NCBI GenBank assembly: GCA_963756515.1 | Contig: CAVWNV010000007.1 | Span: 124,001-188,000 of the forward strand | Reading direction: 5' to 3' | DNA from: Bog-756 sp963756515 | GTDB lineage: Bacteria; Actinomycetota; Acidimicrobiia; Acidimicrobiales; RAAP-2 | Length of the DNA: 64,000 nucleotides | In this document: positions 7,661 through 14,576 of the stretch, one piece after another | Numbering within the stretch: the first letter of the stretch is position 1 | Layout of the letters: the number at the start of each line of letters is the position of its first letter | Notes under the pieces: generated by a model | What the model was told of the DNA's origin: nothing | The model's input: only the letters and a program-made list of their open reading frames with translations | The model's database searches: none | Made by a program: the position numbers and the translations under genes

Positions 7661-9061
7661 ATGACGACCCCCTCCAGAGCCGCCATCTACGCCCGGATAT
7701 CCCTCGATACCGAAGGGGAAGCCAAAGGTGTGACGAGGCAGGTTGACGACTGCCAGAAGCTCGCCGCTGAACTCGGCTGGACCGTGGCTGACGAGTACAT
7801 CGACAACGATATTTCAGCGTATTCAGGGAAGCACCGACCTGAGTACCAGCGAATGCTCGACGACATCAAGAACCTGACCATAGATGGAGTGTTGGTCTAC
7901 AGCCTCGACCGCCTCACTCGCCGTCCCATCGAGTTCGAGACGTTCTACTCGGTCGTGCAGTCCGCTGGGTTGACCAATGTGTCCTTCGTCACCGGCAACA
8001 TGGACCTCGGCAACGACGCCGGCCTAATGATTGGGCGGATCCAATCAGCCGTAGCCGCCAATCAGTCGGATGCCACCAGTCGCCGCCAGAAGCGGAAGAA
8101 CGATGAGAAGGCGGCAGCTGGCATTCCGCACGGCGGCTACCGACGCCCCTTTGGGTTCGAAGACGACAAGATCACTCACAGGCCAGAGGAGGTCACGGTT
8201 ATTCAAATGCTGGCCGGTCGATTCCTGGCCGGCGAGAGCCTTCGGTCGCTAGCAAGTTGGCTCGATCAGGAAGGCGTCAGGACCGTTGGTGGCGGTCCCT
8301 GGCGCACGAACGTCATCCGACTCCAGCTAATGTCGCCCCGCATCGCCGGCCTACGGTCCCACCGGGGGAAAGTTGTCGGGCCCGCAGTCTGGGATCCCAT
8401 TATTTCCGTCCAGCAGCGTGATCAGATCCTGGCCACATTCGACGAGAGGCACCGCTCGGGTCGCCGTGCACCTCGCCGCTATCTACTGTCCGGCCTGCTT
8501 CGATGCTCCCTCTGTGACCACCGGCTCTATTCGCAGGCACGGGAGTCCACTCGTCGCTATGTGTGCACCTCCGGTCCCGACCATGGCGGCTGCGGAAAGA
8601 TCACCATCGTGGCCCAGCCGGTCGAAGAGCTGGTGGCCGAAGCAGTCCTCTATCGCCTCGATACCGTGGAGTTGGCCGACGCCCTGGCAGGAAAGGGACG
8701 TTCAGATGCCGACGCTGCCTCACTCATGACCAAGATCAGTGCCGACCGAGAGCAGCTCGAGACCCTGGCCACACTTCACGGCAAAGGCGAAATCGGCCTC
8801 ACCGAGTGGATGGCGGCACGCAGGCCCGTGCAGGATCGCATGCGAGCCGCAGAACGGCGCCTTCGCAAAGCCACCAGCACAACCCAGCTGGCCGGACTCA
8901 TTGGTCATGGCGACGCCCTCCGCACCCAATGGGCCTCACTCAATCTCGACAGACAGGCAGCCATCGTCCAGGCGCTCCTCGACCACGCAGACATCCTGCC
9001 GGGTGCCCGAGGAGTGCGGTCAGTCGACCACCGTCGGGTCATCCTGGCGTGGCGCCTGTGA
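7661..9061 (+). CDS. Large serine recombinase (site-specific integrase)
   Basis: 466-residue integrase that would cut and rejoin att sites through a Ser-linked intermediate. The resolvase-type catalytic domain starts AAIYARISLD, with nucleophile Ser14. It includes the YSLDRLTRRP segment with catalytic Arg residues. Residues about 150-270 form the recombinase domain (GGYRRPFGF, then EVTVIQMLAGRFLAGESL). A zinc ribbon with CSLC near residue 283 and CTSG...CGK around 300-310 follows, then a coiled-coil-rich C-terminal segment typical of phage-type serine integrases. Its start is only 24 bases from the left att core, the usual position for an integrase. Codon use is somewhat less GC-rich than in neighbours. 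No obvious recombination directionality factor is annotated, although the small HTH protein of the element is a candidate. Confidence 0.95.
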   Translation: MTTPSRAAIYARISLDTEGEAKGVTRQVDDCQKLAAELGWTVADEYIDNDISAYSGKHRPEYQRMLDDIKNLTIDGVLVYSLDRLTRRPIEFETFYSVVQSAGLTNVSFVTGNMDLGNDAGLMIGRIQSAVAANQSDATSRRQKRKNDEKAAAGIPHGGYRRPFGFEDDKITHRPEEVTVIQMLAGRFLAGESLRSLASWLDQEGVRTVGGGPWRTNVIRLQLMSPRIAGLRSHRGKVVGPAVWDPIISVQQRDQILATFDERHRSGRRAPRRYLLSGLLRCSLCDHRLYSQARESTRRYVCTSGPDHGGCGKITIVAQPVEELVAEAVLYRLDTVELADALAGKGRSDADAASLMTKISADREQLETLATLHGKGEIGLTEWMAARRPVQDRMRAAERRLRKATSTTQLAGLIGHGDALRTQWASLNLDRQAAIVQALLDHADILPGARGVRSVDHRRVILAWRL

Positions 9062-9225
9062 GCGGGGTCCGGGGCGCCCTCCGGTGCTTACGCCCCGTCC
9101 GGACGCCCCGTCCCCCCTGCCCAACAGTGCGCCCACTCGGTTGATGATTCCAACGTCGGTCACCTTGACTGGCACCCCTTGCGCCACACAGCTCTGCGTG
9201 ACCCACGCCACCAGTGCTGGACCGC

Positions 9226-10002
9226 TCAGGCGTCCCACGACAGTGCCACGGCATCCGGCCCGGTCCAATCGGGCCACTCTGTTGACTTCGTATACGTAGC
9301 TGGGCCCCCACCCATGAGCTCGCAGGCACGAGCGACGGCGTCTTCCAGCTTTGGTCCGGGAACGGTGACCTTCCGAGGTTGAAACCCCTGCGCCAGGTCG
9401 TAGCGATGGAGACCCATGGCACGCTTCTCGTCGAAGCTCTTGTTCATGTACTTGGCGATGTAGCGAGCACAGACTCGGGCCTCATCGACGGCTTGGTAAC
9501 CGACAGGCAAGTCTCCGATCAGCTTGGCGTAGACGAACCCATGGCCCGGAATCTCCTGCCACACCCGCTCCACCAGTGACCGCCGGATGTACTCGGCCAC
9601 AACGAAGTGAGCGTGCAGGCCGTGCCCGGTTTTGTGCCACTCGGGAACCCACAGATAGGGGAATTGCTTCCCACCCCGTGCGCACCGAAGCCCCCGAAAG
9701 AAGCCAGCGAGATCCGCCCGGAGAACCTTCGGGTCATGACAACCCTCACCTTCATAGGTGAGCGTCCAGAAACGATTGGTCCTATTCGCTGCGCAGTACC
9801 GACGCACCCTCGTCCGGGCACGGCTTGCCGCAATCTGTGCCGACCGTTCAGCGTCACGGCTCTCGCCAGGCTCGCCCCGTCTTCCTCCTCGCCCGGTCTT
9901 GATGCTGGCGGTGTAGCTACCCGCCGCCTCCCGTGCGTCCGGATACAGCGTCAGGTTCCACCCGATCACCGGAAGATTCGGAGGTGGGCCCTGTAATCCC
10001 AT
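9226..10002 (-). CDS. HUH-type replication initiator (rolling-circle Rep-like)
   Basis: 258-residue protein with the three motifs of HUH endonucleases in order. Motif I is FWTLTY near residue 79. Motif II is GLHAHFVV, whose His130-Ala-His132 is the HUH metal site. Motif III is ARYIAKYMNK, with Tyr181 and Tyr185 as candidate nucleophiles. This arrangement is seen in rolling-circle plasmid and filamentous-phage initiators, which nick a double-strand origin and covalently attach to the 5' end. ATG 10002 is proposed; the frame is open to 10095, but that stretch overlaps the upstream HTH gene and reads as unstructured. With this start the gene overlaps the HTH gene by 86 bases, implying coupled expression. 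It suggests that the element can replicate after excision. Confidence 0.8.
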   Translation of the reverse strand: MGLQGPPPNLPVIGWNLTLYPDAREAAGSYTASIKTGRGGRRGEPGESRDAERSAQIAASRARTRVRRYCAANRTNRFWTLTYEGEGCHDPKVLRADLAGFFRGLRCARGGKQFPYLWVPEWHKTGHGLHAHFVVAEYIRRSLVERVWQEIPGHGFVYAKLIGDLPVGYQAVDEARVCARYIAKYMNKSFDEKRAMGLHRYDLAQGFQPRKVTVPGPKLEDAVARACELMGGGPATYTKSTEWPDWTGPDAVALSWDA

Positions 10003-10420
10003 AAGCGGGATTGTAGCCAGACTTGGCCATGGAGTCCAACATCCGGGACTGCTGCTTGGCCGGGATGCCGGTTCCAGCCAGATACGCAGCCACATCGACC
10101 GTTACACCAGGCATTTCGTACTCATCAGGGTGGATCCCCATGAACTTTCGAAACAGCCCGATGCGCCGATAGATCGAGGACCGGCTCATACCCAGGCGCC
10201 GGAGACCCTCATAGCCGCCCTCGGCCTGCCAGACCAGCCAAAACCCGATCAGGTCGACCGAGGCGGCTGCCCCGACCTTCTTGGCTAGAGGGTTGGTGAT
10301 CGGCCCAGCGACCTTGTTGACACCCTTGGCGTAGCTGTCCCAAGCTCGGGCGAACCGGCCCTGGGCGTTGCCCTTCCCCTCTGGTGTCTCCATGCGGTCC
10401 GACCGAAAGTCCTTTGCCAT
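9917..10420 (-). CDS. HTH DNA-binding protein of the element, unassigned
   Basis: 167-residue basic protein that I do not recognise as a named family. The central segment GLRRLGMSRSSIYRRIG (residues about 73-89) reads as a helix-turn-helix whose recognition helix contains SRSSIYRR. The C-terminal 40 residues are Gly/Ser-rich and likely disordered. ATG 10420 has a strong ribosome binding site, GGAGGG, 5 bases upstream. It is the first gene of a two-gene unit with rep and overlaps it. By position it could be a replication regulator or accessory, or the directionality factor for the recombinase. These are inferences from context only. Confidence 0.7.
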   Translation of the reverse strand: MAKDFRSDRMETPEGKGNAQGRFARAWDSYAKGVNKVAGPITNPLAKKVGAAASVDLIGFWLVWQAEGGYEGLRRLGMSRSSIYRRIGLFRKFMGIHPDEYEMPGVTVDVAAYLAGTGIPAKQQSRMLDSMAKSGYNPAYGITGPTSESSGDRVEPDAVSGRTGGGG

Positions 10421-10505
10421 CCAACCCTCCTAGTCCAGCTTCCGAGACTACCGGTCGGCTGTTCCGAGGACAACGATCTCCACGTCGAGAAGCAGAAGCG
10501 GCGAG

Positions 10506-10530
10506 TAGGAGCCGGCTCGGCCGGCTCCTA
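10506..10530. repeat. Perfect 11-bp stem hairpin upstream of the HTH-rep unit
   Basis: TAGGAGCCGGC (10506-10516) and GCCGGCTCCTA (10520-10530) pair perfectly around TCG. It lies in the 262-base gap between the sigma/PASTA unit and the HTH-rep unit, both on the minus strand. No T-tract follows on either strand. It may be a terminator for the PASTA gene or a structured origin for the HUH initiator; the sequence does not decide. Confidence 0.7.
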
Positions 10531-10682
10531 GGCGATTGTGCATGCGGCACTGCCCGGCCCCTCAAGGCTTCCCTACTGGCGACCTTCGGTCGGCCTTGAC
10601 CGGACCTACCAATCTCCCGGACACGGTGCCACCTACCGGCACTTTGATGGCAGGGCGTCGAGGCCAGAATGGCGGCCGTTCC

Positions 10683-11408
10683 TCATCCAGGTGTCCGGTT
10701 GTCGATTGTGACGGTTGACCGGGCATGGACCACCGATCCAGCCCTAGGCATCATATTTGAGATGGTTCCGAGCTGGCCGGACGTAGATGCGGCCATGTTG
10801 ACCACGGCAACGTTGAGGCCCAGCGACGAAAGTTTGCCCACGGCCGTAGGTGTGCTCATACCGACCACGTCAGGAAGCGTCACCTGCACCGAGGGACAGG
10901 CCACGGTGTTCGTGGTCCCGTTCTCGATCACAGTGATCGTTTGGCACGGCACCGACGTTGGAGAGGCCCCAAGTCTCAGAAACCCGACCCCTGGGTACAT
11001 GTGACCTACGAGAGTGTGAAGATTCGCTGCATAAACGGGTATCGGTACCGCTCCAAATCCCGGGGGTGTCTTCTGTGGTTGTGGTGGAGCGATCAGATCG
11101 CTTCTCGGTGCGTACCCCACCACTCTGCCTCCAGAGGTGACAGCGATGAAATCAGGCACCTTGCTCCACGGAACTTGACCGTTGCTCGACGCCGGGAGGG
11201 GACCTTTACTGGGTAACAGTTCTGCGGCTCCTGCCGCCGTGCCGCCAGCAATGGCAAGACCGATGCCCACGCTGACCGCCAATCTCCGGCTAACCCGAGA
11301 CGACATCCGGGTCGTTCCGCTCACGACAGATTCCAACTGACGGCGAGCGGCATAATGGCGAGCAGCTGGCATTGCCCTGACGGGGGGCGGTTGTTCAAGA
11401 AGGGTCAT
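10683..11408 (-). CDS. Membrane-anchored PASTA-like protein paired with an ECF sigma factor
   Basis: 241-residue protein with a short cytoplasmic N terminus, one transmembrane helix at about residues 43-62 (SVGIGLAIAGGTAAGAAE) and an extracytoplasmic remainder. Residues about 172-237 resemble a PASTA domain: LPDVVGMSTPTAVGKLSSLG, a middle strand, and a terminal STVTID. PASTA domains are usually appended to Ser/Thr kinases and penicillin-binding proteins, where they sense muropeptides. ATG 11408 overlaps the end of the sigma gene by 14 bases, the standard arrangement for a sigma and its membrane anti-sigma factor. I see no zinc-binding anti-sigma motif in the 42-residue cytoplasmic segment, so anti-sigma function is inferred from operon structure only. 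Confidence 0.7.
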   Translation of the reverse strand: MTLLEQPPPVRAMPAARHYAARRQLESVVSGTTRMSSRVSRRLAVSVGIGLAIAGGTAAGAAELLPSKGPLPASSNGQVPWSKVPDFIAVTSGGRVVGYAPRSDLIAPPQPQKTPPGFGAVPIPVYAANLHTLVGHMYPGVGFLRLGASPTSVPCQTITVIENGTTNTVACPSVQVTLPDVVGMSTPTAVGKLSSLGLNVAVVNMAASTSGQLGTISNMMPRAGSVVHARSTVTIDNRTPG

Positions 11409-12015
11409 CGCCCAACCTTTCCAATGAGGGAACCGGATCTTGCAGAGAATCTTGGCTGTCGCCAACGAACGCCCGGAGGTGCCCGTGGGCTCGGGACAAT
11501 CGTGAGCGGACCGTGCCGATGGGAATGCACAGGGCGGAAGCGGCCTCTGCATAGGTCAGTCCCCCCCAGTCGCAGAGGGCGACGATTTCTTGCTCCTCCG
11601 TGCGGAGTTCTCCCATCTTCGTCAAGATGGATTCCATCGCTCGTTCATCGTCCAGGCGCTGGACTGCGTCGTCGTCCACTGAGGATGCAGGTGAGGAGGC
11701 TGGAAGCTTCGCCAACAGGCGGCGGTGCCGTCGTAGGGAGCGATCAGAGTTGCGGATGACATTGTTTGCCACGGCCAGCAGCCAAGGCAAGATTGAGTCC
11801 CCAACCAGTTGCACGTCCTTCTTCCGTCGCCACGCTTCCAAAAAGACGACGCTGGTGAGATCCTCCGCCGTTGACCATGAACCGGTGCGCCGGAAGCAAT
11901 GGTTATACACGGACGTTGAATGGCGCTCAAATAACTCGCCGAATGCCCGCCCTTCCTTCTCGGCGGCTTTTCGCCATAGTTCATCATCGGCCAGCGCCGA
12001 CAGGTCTGGGCTCAC
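11395..12015 (-). CDS. ECF-like RNA polymerase sigma factor
   Basis: 206-residue sigma-70 family protein of the extracytoplasmic-function type. Region 2 is visible at residues about 24-65 (FGELFERHSTSVYNHCFRR, then AEDLTSVVFLEAW). Region 4 lies at about 135-180 with the helix-turn-helix LTYAEAASALCIPIGTVRSRLSR. Regions 1.1 and 3 are absent, as expected. The GTG at 12015 immediately follows GGAGGT, too tight for ideal spacing, so initiation a few codons downstream is possible. It is divergent from the ATPase gene, leaving a 181-base shared promoter region. A sigma factor on such a small element is unusual and could direct expression of element genes. Confidence 0.88.
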   Translation of the reverse strand: MSPDLSALADDELWRKAAEKEGRAFGELFERHSTSVYNHCFRRTGSWSTAEDLTSVVFLEAWRRKKDVQLVGDSILPWLLAVANNVIRNSDRSLRRHRRLLAKLPASSPASSVDDDAVQRLDDERAMESILTKMGELRTEEQEIVALCDWGGLTYAEAASALCIPIGTVRSRLSRAHGHLRAFVGDSQDSLQDPVPSLERLGDDPS

Positions 12016-12196
12016 ACCTCCATCATGTCCGGCACGGCCACGTGAGTTCCCAGGTGGACGCCAGGGGTATCACTAAACGCCGGCTAGAGGGCGATATTTT
12101 GCACCTACGGACCCAACGAGTTTCGTTGTTAATTCAAGTTCAGTAAGGCCGGCGGTCGCTCTGCACCCGGTCTAAGGCCCTGCTAAACAAGCCAAC

Positions 12197-13645
12197 GTGA
12201 TCAGCGAGCCAATCCCCCCACCCCGCCTGTCATCTTTCACGGTGACCGACTGGCGCCAGTTCGCCGAGGTGGAGATCCTCTTTCACTCCCGCCTGACGGT
12301 CCTTACGGGTGCCAATGGCTCGGGCAAGAGCACGATTCTTTCCATAATCGCAAAACACCTAAATTGGCCGTCCGTCTTTGCCAGCGTTCCATTGCGAGAA
12401 CAGGGCGGCATCCTCAAATACGTTCTGGACTATCGGCATCCCTATGACATCGATGACTTGCTTGAGGATGAACTTCAACGGTCTTCGGCCATCGATAGCC
12501 CCCTTTTCTCCTCTGAGTACCCGTATGACTCAATGCCTTTGGAGCCTGAATACTGGGAGGATTACCGGACTGAGCGCCCGATACTTCCATCGAACGTTGG
12601 ACCCGTCGTGGGCATCGGCGAATTCACCTACTCGGATGGCTCCACCGTTTCAATCGGTGCACCCTCGCAGACGGGCCCAGCGTACGACATCGTTCCAACA
12701 ACCGGAGCATGGCCACAACTCCCAGGCATCTACATCTCTTCGTATCGACCACCGACGATGTTCACATTTTTGAATGTCATACCCGCCCGCTTCCAGACGC
12801 CAAGCCAGCAACTGCAGATCTACGTACAGGAACTCCGCAACCGTGCTGCCAACGCCTTCAATCCCAACCAACCTGGTCGGACACCCTTCACAGCCTTGAA
12901 AGAATCGATAGTTGCAGCAGCCGTGTGGGGTAACCAGAGCTACGCCGTAGAGCGAGACCCCGTAGCTCAGGACATCTGGAATCGATACCAGCAGGTGTTG
13001 AGACGCCTGCTCCCCGATTCCCTTCGGTTTTCCCATATGAGAGTCCGAGGCGCCGATATTGTTCTCATCTCACGCTACGGAGACGAGTACCCCGTCGACA
13101 GCGTTTCCGGGGGAGTCGCGGCGATCCTCGATATTTCGTGGCAACTGATCCTGTCCACGTACGAGTCAGGAGATGTCACTGTCATTATCGATGAGCCTGA
13201 GAACCACCTACACCCGAGCCTTCAGCGCTCGTTACTACCCCGCCTCCTCGAGGCGTTTCCAAAGGCGATGTTCGTTGTTGCAACACACAGCCCCTTCATC
13301 GTCACAGCTGTTCCCGACAGCAATGTCTTCGTCTTGGACTACGCGGCAGACGGCCAGGTCCGGTCGCAGCTTCTCGATACACGTGAGAAAGCTGCGAATG
13401 CAGACACAATCTTGCGAGATGTCTTGGGTCTCGACACCACCATTCCCCTATGGGCCCAAGAACGCTATGACCAGGCCGTCCGGCACTATCTAAGGAAGTT
13501 GGATCCAACGTCCAGTGACCTTCGAGAACTTCGCCAGAGCCTCTCAGAGATCGGTCTAGCGGATTCGCTTGGTGATGTAGCCGGGTTGCGGGAACATGAC
13601 TCGAGCGATGAACCCGACTCCCGAGACGAGACTCCTTCGGAATGA
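12197..13645 (+). CDS. AAA ATPase of a Septu-like anti-phage pair (PtuA-like)
   Basis: 482-residue ABC/OLD-like ATPase. Walker A GANGSGKST is at residues 38-46. A signature-like VSGGVAAILDIS lies near 303, Walker B VIIDEPENHLHP near 327-338, and an H-loop ATHSPF near 365. The core resembles RecF/OLD ATPases without a Toprim nuclease domain, which is the PtuA pattern. The stop overlaps the start of an HNH nuclease gene (ATGA), matching the ptuA-ptuB operon layout. In known Septu systems the ATPase assembles with PtuB, and the complex degrades nucleic acid upon phage infection. Start is GTG 12197 with no clear ribosome binding site. G+C is clearly below the host average, consistent with import. 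Confidence 0.82.
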   Translation: MISEPIPPPRLSSFTVTDWRQFAEVEILFHSRLTVLTGANGSGKSTILSIIAKHLNWPSVFASVPLREQGGILKYVLDYRHPYDIDDLLEDELQRSSAIDSPLFSSEYPYDSMPLEPEYWEDYRTERPILPSNVGPVVGIGEFTYSDGSTVSIGAPSQTGPAYDIVPTTGAWPQLPGIYISSYRPPTMFTFLNVIPARFQTPSQQLQIYVQELRNRAANAFNPNQPGRTPFTALKESIVAAAVWGNQSYAVERDPVAQDIWNRYQQVLRRLLPDSLRFSHMRVRGADIVLISRYGDEYPVDSVSGGVAAILDISWQLILSTYESGDVTVIIDEPENHLHPSLQRSLLPRLLEAFPKAMFVVATHSPFIVTAVPDSNVFVLDYAADGQVRSQLLDTREKAANADTILRDVLGLDTTIPLWAQERYDQAVRHYLRKLDPTSSDLRELRQSLSEIGLADSLGDVAGLREHDSSDEPDSRDETPSE

Positions 13646-14283
13646 GGCGACTCACGAAGGGTGCGGTCCCCTCAACCATTCGGGAACGGGGTCCCGAGCT
13701 GACGGATGCCTACGTGAGTTCTGGGAGACCCAAACCTTCTCCTTGGCGGGCGGACGACATCGTCGCTGCATTGAAGGAGGAGACAGGCCGGAAGTGTGCT
13801 TATTGTGAAAGCCGTATCGAGGCCGTTGCGTTCGAACAGGTAGAGCATATTTTACCCAAGAGTCTATTCCCGCAGCTCGTAATGGATTGGGACAATCTCA
13901 CACTCGTTTGTCCGAAGTGCAATATCAAGAAACGGGATTACTATTCCACAGCTTCCCCTCTCCTTAATCCCTACCGAGATGATCCCGCAGACCACTGTTC
14001 CTTTGAATATGCGCTCCTCCTTCACAAGCCAGGAGATGCTCTGGGACAACGGACAATCGTCAAGCTCGATCTGTGTCGGATAGGCCTAGTCGAGGGTCGA
14101 ACGACCGCCCTGCGGGCTATCGCACAGGCCGCTGACGACTGGGTTAATGCAGAGGCTGATCTGAAGGAGGAGTTTCTCGCCATTATTCGTGCCTTGGCGG
14201 CAGATGACCAGCCCTACGTCGCTTTCGTCAGGGCTTACCTGGACCGAGAAGCCGTGCCTTGGAGAACCAGTCACACCGCCTAA
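13642..14283 (+). CDS. HNH nuclease of a Septu-like anti-phage pair (PtuB-like)
   Basis: 213-residue nuclease resembling the TIGR02646/PtuB type. Its zinc-stabilised HNH fold has Cys52-x-x-Cys55 (CAYC), the catalytic His69 in VEHILPKS, Asn85 in WDNL, and Cys90-x-x-Cys93 (CPKC), which is a complete active site. The C-terminal 110 residues are helical and probably bind the ATPase. ATG 13642 overlaps the ATPase stop by four bases, so the two proteins are coupled. It ends 38 bases before the right att core, placing the defence cassette at the cargo end of the element. Partner and position support an anti-phage role; this is family-based, not shown directly. Confidence 0.82.
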   Translation: MRRLTKGAVPSTIRERGPELTDAYVSSGRPKPSPWRADDIVAALKEETGRKCAYCESRIEAVAFEQVEHILPKSLFPQLVMDWDNLTLVCPKCNIKKRDYYSTASPLLNPYRDDPADHCSFEYALLLHKPGDALGQRTIVKLDLCRIGLVEGRTTALRAIAQAADDWVNAEADLKEEFLAIIRALAADDQPYVAFVRAYLDREAVPWRTSHTA

Positions 14284-14321
14284 GCGACCGTGCAGCACAG
14301 GGGTGAGCCTAAGAACTTGCG

Positions 14322-14329
14322 GACAATCT
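14322..14329 (+). repeat. Right attachment core (attR), GACAATCT
   Basis: Second copy of the 8-base word at 7629-7636. Reading on from it gives Leu-Ala-Leu-Leu-Cys and four histidines, the missing end of the HNH motif. Confidence 0.85.
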
Positions 14330-14516
14330 GGCCTTGTTGTGCCACCACCATCACTACCTCAAGACCTATGAGCACTGGACCCTCGATCGGTTGGGAACCG
14401 ATGCGGACGGCGCGCCGAGGTGGCGGTTCGAACCCCAACCACCATTCGGCCAGGAGCCAAACCTCGGCATCGACAGCCCGGAGGGCCGACAGGAGTGGCA
14501 CCGACGCAACGAATGA
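14322..14516 (+). pseudogene. DUF222/HNH endonuclease, 3' part
   Basis: Carries the final 64 codons and TGA of the interrupted gene. The fragment starts with DNLALLCHHHHYLKT, which holds the last histidines of the HNH motif, and ends in an unconserved Pro-rich tail. It has no start codon of its own near a ribosome binding site. Joining 6273-7636 to 14330-14516 gives 1551 bases, exactly 517 codons including the stop, in frame throughout. Confidence 0.92.
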
Positions 14517-14576
14517 CCGCGGCCTTCGCGGCCACGGTCACCGCTGGCGGCGGTGCGATTTCGGAGACCGAAGGGT

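Larger units (their letters stand above)
7637..14329 (+). mobile_element. 6.7 kb serine-recombinase integrative element carrying a Septu-like defence cassette
   Basis: The element is bounded by the GACAATCT repeat at 7629-7636 and 14322-14329. It holds, left to right: a large serine recombinase (+), an HUH Rep (-), an HTH protein (-), a PASTA-like membrane protein (-), an ECF-like sigma factor (-), an AAA ATPase (+) and an HNH nuclease (+). Base composition in the right half is visibly lower than the host (a sampled line at 12421 is 48% G+C against about two thirds in host genes). Circularising the element gives a predicted attP in which the 11 bases on each side of the core form an imperfect inverted repeat (8 of 11 match, including GAACT/AGTTC). 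No conjugation, capsid or packaging gene was recognised. Compared with actinomycete integrative conjugative elements, which combine integrase and Rep with a TraB-type translocase, this one lacks the transfer function. Confidence 0.9.

Noticed and set aside
7637..14329. The element as a prophage.
   Set aside because: No capsid, tail, terminase or lysis gene is present, and the Rep and size fit a plasmid- or satellite-like element better.
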